DNA of 64,000 nt. Source: Streptomyces sp. NBC_00190 (lineage in GTDB: Bacteria; Actinomycetota; Actinomycetes; Streptomycetales; Streptomycetaceae). The notes below the pieces were generated by a model. The model was not told the DNA's origin, ran no database searches, and saw only the letters and a program-made list of their open reading frames with translations. Where the stretch lies: assembly GCF_036203305.1 (NCBI RefSeq), contig NZ_CP108131.1:868001-932000 (forward strand), written 5' to 3'. A program made the position numbers and the translations under genes. Each line of letters begins with the position of its first letter. The first letter of the stretch is position 1. Below are positions 8,007 through 16,416 of the stretch, one piece after another.

Positions 8007-9176
8007 TCAGTGCTCGTAGTTCGTGAGGACGCAGCCCTCGACCTGGGACTTCTCCAGCCGGTAGCCGGCCGGGGCACTGAAGCCGGGCTCACAGTTCAAG
8101 TAGAGGAACTGCAACTGGTAAAGGCCGTGCCGGATTTCCCGGCTGTTGGTCTCCACGGCGATGTTCTCGCCGACCAGGAGCCTGCTGGCGGTCGCCTTGA
8201 GGCGGCCGTCGTCCTTCAGATCGGCCTGCTGGGCGGCCTTCGCCTTGAGCTGCAGGGTCTTCATGTCACGGACGACGTCCAGCCAGTTCAGGTCGTGGGC
8301 ACGCCGTTCCCCCGCCGGCTCACCGCACACGGCGCGTTCCTTGACGCCCCAGCCGAGCGGGTCACCGGCCACGACCGGAAGGTAGTCGATCGACTGGATG
8401 GCGACGGCATCGGGAGCGGTGGACATGTTCGTGCAGTCGACGATGTTCGGGTGGACCATCTTCTTCAGCTCGTCGAGGCTGCCGGCCCGAGGCAGGCCGA
8501 GGCTGCCCTGCGCCGGCTGGCCCGGCTTCTCGGACGCCGCGGCCGCCGGGTCGTCCTGCGGGGTCTCGAAGTTCGGGCTGCCACTGCCGTCCGCGCTCCC
8601 GACGAAGTCGCTGAGTACGCAGCCGTCGACCAGCGCCGTCTCCTTCTTGTACCCCTTGGGCACGCCGAAGGTCGGGTTGCAGGTGAGGATGCGCAGGTCC
8701 GACCGGGCGAGGGCGAGAGCCGTCTTGGTGCTGGTCGGGGTGACGGCGTAGTTCTTGCCGACGAACACCCGGCTGTTCAGGCCGTACGTCGCCTTGCCGG
8801 CCGCGATCTGCTCCATGACGCGCTGCTTGTAGCCCGCCTGGAACTCCTTCATGTCCGAGGCCATGTAGAAGATGATCTCGCCGTGTTCGACGCGGTCGCT
8901 GCACACGCCCCGTTCGGTCACGGACCATTTCCCGACCGTCGTGAGGTCGGTCAGCGGCAGTCGGCTGTCGTCCGCCTGCGTGCCCATCTTCTCGCACGAC
9001 GCGTACCGCTGGACGTACTTCTGCGCTTCGGCCAGGGACGTCGGTGCCGCTTCCGGGGCGCCGGCGATGGCTGTCGGTACCGCGGCCGCCGCGCCGGGCT
9101 CGGCGTCCTCGCAGGCGGCGAGTGCGGGGAGGGAAGCGAGGAGGGCGGTCGCGGCGAGTATCCGCTTGATACGCAT
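8007..9176 (-). CDS. Predicted lipoprotein with two homologous repeats
   Basis: A 389-residue protein with a Sec signal peptide and lipobox LAAC, giving a lipidated Cys at residue 22. The mature part appears to be an internal duplication. Each half has a CE/DCT start, a (V/G)KERAVC or TERGVC segment, a Met-Lys helix, a stretch (N)SRVFVGKN(Y)AV or ASRLLVGENIAV, a C-N-P or C-E-P Cys, and an ending DGCVLSDF or EGCVLTNY. The conserved Cys positions suggest one or two disulphides per repeat. I do not recognise a named domain; a surface-bound binding protein is the simplest guess. Confidence 0.8.
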   Translation of the reverse strand: MRIKRILAATALLASLPALAACEDAEPGAAAAVPTAIAGAPEAAPTSLAEAQKYVQRYASCEKMGTQADDSRLPLTDLTTVGKWSVTERGVCSDRVEHGEIIFYMASDMKEFQAGYKQRVMEQIAAGKATYGLNSRVFVGKNYAVTPTSTKTALALARSDLRILTCNPTFGVPKGYKKETALVDGCVLSDFVGSADGSGSPNFETPQDDPAAAASEKPGQPAQGSLGLPRAGSLDELKKMVHPNIVDCTNMSTAPDAVAIQSIDYLPVVAGDPLGWGVKERAVCGEPAGERRAHDLNWLDVVRDMKTLQLKAKAAQQADLKDDGRLKATASRLLVGENIAVETNSREIRHGLYQLQFLYLNCEPGFSAPAGYRLEKSQVEGCVLTNYEH

Positions 9177-9308
9177 GTGCTGCTTTCGTAGACGACGGAC
9201 ACCAGGGGGTTCTGGCGTGCACATGCTAGGCCGCCGCACCGCAGTCGATCAAAGCCGACGGACCCGGCGACGGTCTCATGTTCCCTGGGGATGAACGGCG
9301 TTCACCGC

Positions 9309-9599
9309 TCAGCGGCGGAGCGCCGCCTCCGCGCCCGCGATGAAGGTGCCGACCGAGCAGGTGAGCATGACGGCTCGCAACCTGCCGGCGTTGGCGCAGG
9401 TGAGGGCGGACTGGAGCCGCTCCAGCAACCCCTTCTGCCCGGGCTCCGGCACGGCGTCGGGGGCGCCGGCGCCGTGTGGGCGCGCGCAGCGGGCGCAGTG
9501 GGCACGGTCACCGTCGGTGCCGGTGCCGGTGTCGGTTCCGGTGTCGTCGAGCCAGTAGGCGCCGTCGAGCACCGCGTACGTCTCGTGGATGGCTTCCAT
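9309..9599 (-). CDS. Small hypothetical protein with Thr/Gly/Asp repeat and paired Cys
   Basis: A 96-residue protein from the ATG of MEAIHETYAVLDG. It has a low-complexity DTGTDTGTGTDGD stretch encoded by 6-base repeats at about 9515-9545, then a CARCARPHG motif resembling half of a zinc ribbon, and a C-terminal amphipathic region. I do not recognise the family. The longer reading from 9653 adds Cys-rich sequence without a better ribosome binding site. Confidence 0.55.
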   Translation of the reverse strand: MEAIHETYAVLDGAYWLDDTGTDTGTGTDGDRAHCARCARPHGAGAPDAVPEPGQKGLLERLQSALTCANAGRLRAVMLTCSVGTFIAGAEAALRR

Positions 9600-9711
9600 G
9601 CCTCTGCAACTGCCGTGGGAACACGTCGGGTACGAGGCGGCGCACGGTCGCAACCGAATCGGTATCAGCCACGTGTCAGGCGGCGGCGGTGGACACCGTG
9701 CCGGAAGGCTA

Positions 9712-9750
9712 AGCGGCCTCGGGGAAGTAGGGCACGTCCCCGAGGCCGCT
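9712..9750 (-). terminator. Intrinsic terminator of the GAF-PucR gene
   Basis: Perfect 14-bp inverted repeat AGCGGCCTCGGGGA / TCCCCGAGGCCGCT (9712-9725 and 9737-9750) with an 11-base loop. It begins at the stop codon of the minus-strand regulator gene. Confidence 0.7.
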
Positions 9751-11663
9751 CAGTCGGTGCGGGCCGCTGACACCTGGTCGATGCGCAGGGCCAGTTGGAG
9801 TTCCAGGGACCGCTCCGGGCGTTGCCAGTCCCGTCCGAGCAGGCGGCCTATGCGGTCCAGGCGCTGGACCACCGTGTTGATGTGGACGTGGAGTTCCACG
9901 CTGGTCCTGGCCTGGCTCATGCCGAGCGCGAAATAGGTGCGCAGGGTGTGGGTGAGGTCGGTGCCGCGCTTCGCGTCGTAGTCGAGCAGCGGGCCCAGGG
10001 TCTGGTGTACGTAGCCGCCCAGGTCCGTCCGGTCGCCGAGCAGCAGGCCGACGAAGCCCAGGTCGGCCAGGGCGGCCCCGGTCCCCCGGTTGCCGAGGGC
10101 GTGCAGGGCGGCCAGGCAGCGGCGCGCTTCCGCGTGCGCATCGGCGAAGTCGGGCGGGCCGGTCACCGGGCGGCCCGCCGCCCCGACGGTGACCGGGACG
10201 GCCACGGCCTGGCCCAGCTCGGCGGCGAGCGCGGCCGCGCTCGTACTGGGGTCCTCCGAGGGGCAGATGAGGACCACGTCGTCGTGGTGCTGCCCGGCCA
10301 GGCCCTTGCGCGCCTGCGCGGTACGGGCGGCGGCGGCCAGCAGCCGCGGGCGGGGGACGGCGTCCGCGTGGAGGACGAACACCGCGTGCGGCCGGCCGAG
10401 GTCCACGCCGAGCCGGCGGGCGCGGGCCGACAGACCGGCGGGGTCGGCGGCACGGCCCAGGAGGTCGCCCAGCAGTTCACCGCGTACGCGGTCCTCGGTT
10501 TCGGCGACCGAACGGCGCAGGAGCAGGAGCAGGGCGGTGACGACGCCGGCCCGTTCGAAGAGCCGTCGGTCCGCGTCGGTGAGGTCGGGGCGGCCGGTCA
10601 GGGCGATGCTGCCGAGGAGTTCGTGTCCGGCGAGGACCGCGCACACCCAGGTGCCCTTGACGGGAACGGCACGGCCACCCGCCCGGGAGGCCGCCACGGC
10701 CTGGGGCGGCGGTGGCTGCGGGTCCGCGCCCGCCCGGGCGAGTTCGGTTCCGTCCGCGTCGTGGATGAGCATGCCGCCCTGCAGGACGGTGCCGATGGCG
10801 GTGGCCACTTCGGTGATGCCCGCTCCGCGCAGTACCAGGTCGGTCAGCCGGTCGTGGGCGTCCTCGGCCCGCCGCATGGCCTGGTTGTGGGCCTCGATCG
10901 TCTGGGAGGCCGCGTTGAGGTCGACCAGCGCGGTACGCGTCTCCTCCAGGAGCCGGGCGCCGTCGATGGCGATGGCGGCGTGGTCGGCGAGCGAGGCGAG
11001 CAGGGCGACCTCGTCCGGAGTGAAGGTACGGGACGTGCGGTCGGCCGCGTAGAGGACGCCGATCACCCGGCTGCCCAGGCGCAGCGGGACGCCGAGGATG
11101 GCCCGTAGTCCCTCTTCGGCGACGGCGCTGTCGATGGTGGCGGTGTGCTTGAAGCGCGGGTCGTCGCGGTAGTCGCCGGTGGTGTACGGGCGGGCCGTCT
11201 CGGCGACCAGCCCGCCCAGGCCCTCCCCCATGCCCAGTCGTACCTGCTGGAAGGCGGCGGAGACCGAGCCGTCGGTCACCCGCATGTAGGTGTCGCCGGC
11301 CTCGTCGTCGTTGAGGGACAGGTAGGCGACGTCCGTGCCGAGGAGGAGTTTGGCCCGGTGGACGATGGCCCGCAGGACGGCGTCCAGGTCGCGCAGCGCC
11401 GCGAGGTCGCCGGCCGTGTCGAAGAGGGCCGCCAGTTCGGCTTCGCGCCGGCGGTGCTGGCTGAGGGTGCGGCGGATGGCGAGCGCCACCTGGGTGGCCT
11501 CCGTGATCGCCCGTGTCTGCGACGCGGAGAGGTCCGCCTGCCGGGCCGCTTCGGCCGGCTGCGCGAAGTCCTCGGCCGGCGCGCCCTGCGCCAGCAGGTC
11601 CAGCAGCTGCCGCAGGGCGCTCCACGCCGCGTCGTCGCCCGGGCTCTTCACGGTGGTCGGCAT
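9750..11663 (-). CDS. GAF-domain PucR/CdaR-type transcriptional regulator
   Basis: A 637-residue regulator. An N-terminal helical region is followed by a GAF domain at about residues 80-240 (LLGTDVAYLSLNDDEAGDTYMRV to VIGVLYAADR), a second sensory and dimerisation region (residues 270-480), and a C-terminal PucR-type helix-turn-helix ending DLTHTLRTYFALGMSQARTSVELHVHINTVVQRLDRI. Such proteins usually activate adjacent catabolic genes when a small molecule binds GAF. The gene lies directly downstream of an MHS transporter on the same strand, with a hairpin in the 77-base gap, and it is the first candidate regulator of that transporter and of the acyl-CoA ligase. Confidence 0.87.
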   Translation of the reverse strand: MPTTVKSPGDDAAWSALRQLLDLLAQGAPAEDFAQPAEAARQADLSASQTRAITEATQVALAIRRTLSQHRRREAELAALFDTAGDLAALRDLDAVLRAIVHRAKLLLGTDVAYLSLNDDEAGDTYMRVTDGSVSAAFQQVRLGMGEGLGGLVAETARPYTTGDYRDDPRFKHTATIDSAVAEEGLRAILGVPLRLGSRVIGVLYAADRTSRTFTPDEVALLASLADHAAIAIDGARLLEETRTALVDLNAASQTIEAHNQAMRRAEDAHDRLTDLVLRGAGITEVATAIGTVLQGGMLIHDADGTELARAGADPQPPPPQAVAASRAGGRAVPVKGTWVCAVLAGHELLGSIALTGRPDLTDADRRLFERAGVVTALLLLLRRSVAETEDRVRGELLGDLLGRAADPAGLSARARRLGVDLGRPHAVFVLHADAVPRPRLLAAAARTAQARKGLAGQHHDDVVLICPSEDPSTSAAALAAELGQAVAVPVTVGAAGRPVTGPPDFADAHAEARRCLAALHALGNRGTGAALADLGFVGLLLGDRTDLGGYVHQTLGPLLDYDAKRGTDLTHTLRTYFALGMSQARTSVELHVHINTVVQRLDRIGRLLGRDWQRPERSLELQLALRIDQVSAARTD

Positions 11664-11702
11664 GTCGGGCTTCTCCGTGCTGCTGGACGCGGGGCGTATG
11701 AA

Positions 11703-11727
11703 GGGGGCGGCCCGCAGGGTCGCCCCC
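11703..11727 (-). terminator. Hairpin between MHS transporter and PucR genes
   Basis: GGGGGCGGCCC / GGGTCGCCCCC, an 11-bp stem with one mismatch and a 3-base loop. It lies 14 bases past the transporter stop and may attenuate read-through into the regulator gene. Confidence 0.45.
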
Positions 11728-11740
11728 GCTACGACAGGGC

Positions 11741-13135
11741 CTAAGTGCGCTCGGCGGACATCGATCCGGCCCCGGCCTGACGTCGGCCGGGTACCGGAAC
11801 GGGGGTCGCACTGTACGACCGGGCCAGATTACGCCCGCGTGTCTCCTTGGCGGCAAGGACGGTTCCGCTCGTGATCACCGCCGCCGCGGCCAGGTAGACC
11901 GAGATCGGCAGGGAGGAGCCGTAGTCGTCGAGCAGGGCCACCGCGATGATCGGGGCGAGGGCGCCGCCGATGATCGAGGCGAGCTGGGAGCCCATCGAGG
12001 CGCCGGAGTAGCGGACGTTGGTGTCGAACATCTCGGAGATGAAGGCCGCCTGCGGTCCGTACATCGCGCCGTGGAAGAGCAGCCCGACGGTCACGGCGGT
12101 GGCGATGACCGGGAAGGACCTGGAGTCGAGCATCGCGAAGAACGCGAACGCCCAGCCGGTCATCCCGACGGAGCCGATGAGCGTGACCGGACGGCGGCCG
12201 ATCCGGTCCGACAGCGCTCCCCACGCCGGGATGGTGACGAAGTGGACGGCGGAGCCGATCAGTACGGCGTTCAGGCCGTCGCTCTTGGACAGCCCCAGGT
12301 GGGTGGTGACGTAGACGAGCAGGAACGCGGTGAGGACGTAGTAGGAGATGTTCTCGCCGAGACGGGTGCCGACCGCGGTGAGCACTCCTCGCCAGTTCGT
12401 ACGGAACACCTCCACCACGGGCGGCTTCTCCCCGGCGCCCGCGGCGGCCTGTTCGGCGGCTCTGGCCTGTGCTTCGAGGAAGAGCGGGGATTCGGACACC
12501 GACACCCGGATCCACAGGCCGATGACCACGAGCACACCGGAGAGCAGGAACGGGATCCGCCAGCCCCAGGCGAGGAAGGCCTCGTCGGACTGGACGGCGG
12601 CCAGCAGGGCGAGGACGCCGGTGGCGAGCAGGTTGCCGCCGGGAGCGCCGGCCTGGGGCCAGGAGGCCCAGAAGCCGCGGTTCTTGTCGTCGCCGTGCTC
12701 GGAGACCAGCAGCACCGCGCCGCCCCACTCGCCGCCGAGGGCGAAGCCCTGGACCAGGCGCAGCAGGGTGAGCAGGACCGGTGCGCCGACGCCGATGCTC
12801 GCGTGGGTGGGGAGCAGGCCCATGGCGAAGGTGGCGCCGCCCATCATGAGCAGGCTGAGCACGAGCAGTTTCTTACGGCCGATCTTGTCTCCGTAGTGGC
12901 CGAAGACCACGCCGCCTAGCGGGCGGGCCGCGAAGCCGATCGCGTAGGTGAGGAAGGCGAGGAGCGTGCCCACCAGCGGCTCGCTGCTGGGGAAGAACAG
13001 CTTGTTGAAGACGAGCGCGGCGGCGGAGCCGTAGAGGAAGAAGTCGTACCACTCGATGGTGGTGCCGATCAGGCTCGCGCTGATGATTCGCGCGATGCCC
13101 GACCGGGCCGGCGCAGCCGTTGCGGGGGAGACCAT
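11741..13135 (-). CDS. MFS transporter, metabolite:H+ symporter (MHS/ShiA-ProP-like)
   Basis: A 464-residue integral membrane protein with about 12 hydrophobic segments. IISASLIGTTIEWYDFFLYGSAAALVF at the N-terminus and the loop GHYGDKIGRKKLLV are typical of the metabolite:H+ symporter family that imports shikimate, citrate, alpha-ketoglutarate or betaines. I use the ATG of MVSPATAAP; an in-frame GTG just upstream is possible. It is flanked by an acyl-CoA ligase upstream and a PucR regulator downstream, so I infer uptake of an organic acid for catabolism. Confidence 0.85.
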   Translation of the reverse strand: MVSPATAAPARSGIARIISASLIGTTIEWYDFFLYGSAAALVFNKLFFPSSEPLVGTLLAFLTYAIGFAARPLGGVVFGHYGDKIGRKKLLVLSLLMMGGATFAMGLLPTHASIGVGAPVLLTLLRLVQGFALGGEWGGAVLLVSEHGDDKNRGFWASWPQAGAPGGNLLATGVLALLAAVQSDEAFLAWGWRIPFLLSGVLVVIGLWIRVSVSESPLFLEAQARAAEQAAAGAGEKPPVVEVFRTNWRGVLTAVGTRLGENISYYVLTAFLLVYVTTHLGLSKSDGLNAVLIGSAVHFVTIPAWGALSDRIGRRPVTLIGSVGMTGWAFAFFAMLDSRSFPVIATAVTVGLLFHGAMYGPQAAFISEMFDTNVRYSGASMGSQLASIIGGALAPIIAVALLDDYGSSLPISVYLAAAAVITSGTVLAAKETRGRNLARSYSATPVPVPGRRQAGAGSMSAERT

Positions 13136-13150
13136 GTGCACCACTTCCAG

Positions 13151-13257
13151 GTGGTCGCGGGGACGTTCCGTGTCGGCACAACGTAGAAGTCCCCTGGTCA
13201 GTGGCATATGTGGTCGACCATCACAATCAGGCGACCACGTATGTGCCGGGCGACCAC
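13151..13257. promoter_or_regulatory. Four GTGGTCG/CGACCAC copies upstream of the MHS transporter
   Basis: The heptamer GTGGTCG occurs at 13151-13157 and 13210-13216, and its complement CGACCAC at 13232-13238 and 13251-13257, all within the 223-base gap before the transporter start. The second copy lies within a GGTCGACC palindrome. This is a candidate binding region for the neighbouring PucR-type regulator. Confidence 0.4.
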
Positions 13258-13358
13258 ACCTCGGGAGGCAAACGTGTACGCGGGCAGGCCCTCCCGGGCC
13301 GCCCGTCGTCGTCCTGACCCGCACGCCGGAGAGCCGCGACCACCCGTCGGCGCGTGGT

Positions 13359-14852
13359 TCACCGACCGGTGATGACGATCTCGCGCTTGAGGATCTTGCC
13401 CGTGGGGCCCTTGGGGAGCTCGGCCGTGAAGGTGACGATCCGGGGGTACTTGTACGCCGCCACCCGGTCCTTGACGAAGTCCCGGATCTCCGCGGCCGTG
13501 GCATGGGCACCGGGCAGGAGCGCGACCACCGCTGCGATCTCCTCGCCGTGGAACGAGTGCGGCACGCCGACGACGGCGGCTTCGGCGACGGCCGGGTGCT
13601 CGTACAGCACCTCCTCGACCTCGCGCGGATATACGTTGTAGCCACCGCGGATGATCAGGTCCTTCTTGCGGTCGACGATGAAGTAGAAGCCGTCCTCGTC
13701 GACACGGGCCAGATCACCGCTGTGGAACCAGCCGTCGCGGACCGCATCCGCCGTGGCCTCGGGACGGTTCCAGTAGCCGGTCATAAGGTTCTCGCCGCGG
13801 ATCGCGATCTCGCCGACCTCTCCCCCGGGCACCGCGCCCCCGCCCTCGGCGACGAGCTTCATCTCGACTCCACGGACGGGCTGCCCGATCGAGCCCGGCT
13901 TGCGCGGACGGTCGGGGTGGTTGAAGGCGGCGACCGGTGAGGTCTCGGAGAGTCCGTATCCCTCCAGGACGGTGACACCGAAGCGCCGCTCGAAGCCGTG
14001 CAGCACCTCGACCGGAAGCGAGGCGCCGCCCGAGACGGCCAGGCGCAGCGCCGTGGCGTCGAAGCCTGCGGGGAGCTCGGCGTGGAGCAGCGCCGCGTAC
14101 ATCGTCGGCACGCCGAGGAACACGGTGACCCCGTCGCGGGCCATGATCTCCAGGGCGCGCCTCGGCTCGAACCGCGGCAGCAGGGTCAGTGTGGCGCCGG
14201 CGGCGACGGCCGTGTTGAGCGCGCAGGTCTGGCCGAAGGCGTGGAAGAGGGGCAGGCCGCCGAAGAGCACGTCGTCGGGGCCGACCCGAAACAGCGTCTC
14301 TGCCGCGGTGGCGGTGTTGGTGGCCAGGTTGCGGTGGGACAGTTCGGCCCCCTTCGGCGTCCCTGTCGTGCCCGAGGTGTAGAGGATGAGGGCCGGGTCG
14401 CCGTCGGCACGGTCGACGACGCCGGACATCGGTTCGTGGGCGCGCAGCATGTCGTCGAAGTCCGCGGGGCCGGTCACCAGGCATGCGGTTCCGGTCTCGG
14501 CGGCGGCCTTCGTGACCTCGTCCGCGAACAGGGGGAACACCAGCGCGATCCGCGCCCCGCAGTCACGCAGGGTGAAGGCCACCTCACGGGCCTTGAGGAG
14601 CGGGTTCACCGGCACGACCACGCCGCCGGCCCGCAGGATGCCGTAGTAGACGACCGGGAACAGCGGCACGTTGGGCATGGTCAGCGCGATGCGGTCGCCG
14701 GGCCGGACGCCGCGGTCGCGCAGGAGGGCGGCGACTCTGGCGCTCGCGTCGTCCAACTGGGCGTAGGTGAGCGTGCTGTCGTCCTGGCGGACGGCGATGC
14801 GATCGCCCTGGGCCGCGGCGGAGTCCACCAGGAACGTGGCGAGGTTGGTCAT
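13359..14852 (-). CDS. Acyl-CoA synthetase (AMP-forming, fatty acid-CoA ligase family)
   Basis: A 497-residue ANL-superfamily enzyme that activates a carboxylic acid as acyl-AMP and then acyl-CoA. The motifs are complete: ALILYTSGTTGTPKG (A3 phosphate loop), YGLSETSP (A5), GWFHSGDLA (A7), DRKKDLIIRGGYNVYPREVEE (A8 hinge), and a final PKGPTGKILKRE with the catalytic Lys. Chain-length preference cannot be read. It lies divergent from the AraC regulator gene, so the 206-base gap at 14853-15058 probably carries both promoters. Confidence 0.88.
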   Translation of the reverse strand: MTNLATFLVDSAAAQGDRIAVRQDDSTLTYAQLDDASARVAALLRDRGVRPGDRIALTMPNVPLFPVVYYGILRAGGVVVPVNPLLKAREVAFTLRDCGARIALVFPLFADEVTKAAAETGTACLVTGPADFDDMLRAHEPMSGVVDRADGDPALILYTSGTTGTPKGAELSHRNLATNTATAAETLFRVGPDDVLFGGLPLFHAFGQTCALNTAVAAGATLTLLPRFEPRRALEIMARDGVTVFLGVPTMYAALLHAELPAGFDATALRLAVSGGASLPVEVLHGFERRFGVTVLEGYGLSETSPVAAFNHPDRPRKPGSIGQPVRGVEMKLVAEGGGAVPGGEVGEIAIRGENLMTGYWNRPEATADAVRDGWFHSGDLARVDEDGFYFIVDRKKDLIIRGGYNVYPREVEEVLYEHPAVAEAAVVGVPHSFHGEEIAAVVALLPGAHATAAEIRDFVKDRVAAYKYPRIVTFTAELPKGPTGKILKREIVITGR

Positions 14853-15058
14853 GTCGGCAATCTCCTTGGCTTCGTCTCGGCCTGCGACGAGGCAGCCCGG
14901 GGCGGATCACGTCACGAGGGGTGACCCCGTCGCGAGCGCCGTCGCGCGCGAGCGGACCGGGCCGGTCAACGGCGCCATGCTAGGTTGCCCACCTGTCGCC
15001 ACGCTTGTCCTGGCGTGACATGAGACTTTTCTTTTCGGGACAGTCGTGGAGCGTGCGC

Positions 15059-16081
15059 ATGAGGCCCCTGGTCCGCACCGCAGCCCTCAGCGGCTACGTC
15101 GAGCTGTGCCGCTCGCTCGGTATCGACCCTCAGCCGCTGATGAGGCGCGTGGGCCTGGACACCGCCGCCCTCGCGGTCCAGGACCGGTGGATCTCCGGCG
15201 CTGCCGCGGTCCAGGTGCTGGAACTGTCGGCAGCCGCCTCGTGTCACGAGGACTTCGGAGTGCTCATGGCGGAGTTCCGGCGCTTCTCCAACCTCGGCCC
15301 CATCAGTCTGGTCGTCCGTGAGGAACCCGATGTACGGAGCGCGCTGGGGCTGTTGATCCGCCACCAGCACATGTACAACGAGGTCCTGGACACCCGCCTC
15401 TCCGAGGGGGACGGGCTGGCCACTTTGAAGGTCGGTCTGCGTCTCGGCGAAGCGATGGGCACCCGGCAGGCCACAGAGCTCGCCATCGCCGCCTATCACC
15501 GGATCCTGCGCGACTTCCTGCACACCCGGTGGCAGCCGCTCTCCGTATGGTTCAGGCACCCCGCACCGGCGGACGCCTCGACGCACCGGCGCGCGTTCGG
15601 CCCCGTCGTGGAGTTCGACCGCGAGTTCGACGGCATCGTCTTCTACGCCGACGATCTCGACGCGCCCAACGCGATGGCGGATCCGCTGCTGCGCGAGTAC
15701 GCCCACCAGTACTTCGAGGCGATCACGGTGCCCAGGGACACCACCGCCGCGGACCGGGTGCGCGAGCTGATCGAGGTCCTGCTGCCGACGGGGCGCTGCT
15801 CGATCGAGCAGGTCGCCCGCAGCCTGGGCGTCGACCGGCGGACCGTGCACCGGCACCTGGCCTCCTCGGGGGAGACGTTCTCCTCGCTCCTGGGCGCCAC
15901 CCGCAGGCACCTCGCGGAGCAGTTCGTCGCGAACCCACGGCGCTCACTCACGGAGATCTCCGACCTGCTGGGCTTCTCGTCGCTGAGCGGCTTCTCGCGC
16001 TGGTTCCACGAGCAGTTCGGGTGCAGCCCCAGGGCATGGCGCATCGCCAGGAGTCGGCACCAGCTCCCCGGCCAGGACTGA
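15059..16081 (+). CDS. AraC family regulator (arabinose-binding-like N-domain, OruR type)
   Basis: A 340-residue regulator. The N-terminal domain (LVRTAALSGYVELCRSLGIDPQPLMRRVGL) belongs to the Arabinose_bd/OruR group, and the C-terminal 100 residues form the AraC double helix-turn-helix (CSIEQVARSLGVDRRTVHRHLASSG and SLTEISDLLGFSSLSGFSRWFHEQFGCSPRAWR). ATG 15059 has GTGGAG about 8 bases upstream; an earlier in-frame GTG at 15005 is possible. It heads the catabolic operon that begins at 16417 and is the obvious activator. A GGGACA copy at 15037-15042 in its own upstream region hints at autoregulation. Confidence 0.88.
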   Translation: MRPLVRTAALSGYVELCRSLGIDPQPLMRRVGLDTAALAVQDRWISGAAAVQVLELSAAASCHEDFGVLMAEFRRFSNLGPISLVVREEPDVRSALGLLIRHQHMYNEVLDTRLSEGDGLATLKVGLRLGEAMGTRQATELAIAAYHRILRDFLHTRWQPLSVWFRHPAPADASTHRRAFGPVVEFDREFDGIVFYADDLDAPNAMADPLLREYAHQYFEAITVPRDTTAADRVRELIEVLLPTGRCSIEQVARSLGVDRRTVHRHLASSGETFSSLLGATRRHLAEQFVANPRRSLTEISDLLGFSSLSGFSRWFHEQFGCSPRAWRIARSRHQLPGQD

Positions 16082-16107
16082 CACCGCACGGCGCAACGGC
16101 CTCGGCC

Positions 16108-16138
16108 GAGCCGTACCGGCGCCCACCCGGCACGGCTC
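16108..16138 (+). terminator. Terminator-like hairpin after AraC gene
   Basis: GAGCCGTACCGG / CCGGCACGGCTC, a 12-bp stem with one mismatch and a 7-base loop, 26 bases past the AraC stop. Confidence 0.5.
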
Positions 16139-16144
16139 ACCCGA

Positions 16145-16172
16145 TGTCCCCAAATGGCAAATTTTCTGTCCC
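16145..16172 (+). promoter_or_regulatory. Candidate AraC-type direct-repeat operator before catabolic operon
   Basis: TGTCCC at 16145-16150 is repeated at 16167-16172, 22 bp apart, with unusually AT-rich sequence between. Direct half-sites about two helical turns apart are typical of AraC proteins. The remaining 335-base gap (16082-16416) holds the upstream hairpin and a long leader with a good AAGGAG before the first operon gene; I see no other gene in it. Confidence 0.45.
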
Positions 16173-16416
16173 GGAGGGTCAAGCGGTCGCCGGTGCTCGC
16201 CCCTACCTTGGCACCACCGCAGAGACGCGGTCGGCCGCCGGACGGGAGCGGGTTCCCCTATGCACGCTCCCTCCGGCCCGGTCGACCGTACGAGGGCCAC
16301 CAGTGCACCCGCTGTCCCGGTGACCCGCATCCATCCTCGCCGGACATCTCAGCCCCTCGCATCCCACGCGGCGAGCTTCCGGCGAGTGATCACCGATCGC
16401 ACGAAGGAGACGGACC

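Noticed and set aside
9515..9545. Minisatellite or CRISPR-like repeat
   Set aside because: Only short 6-base units within a coding region, encoding Asp-Thr-Gly repeats; no spacers.
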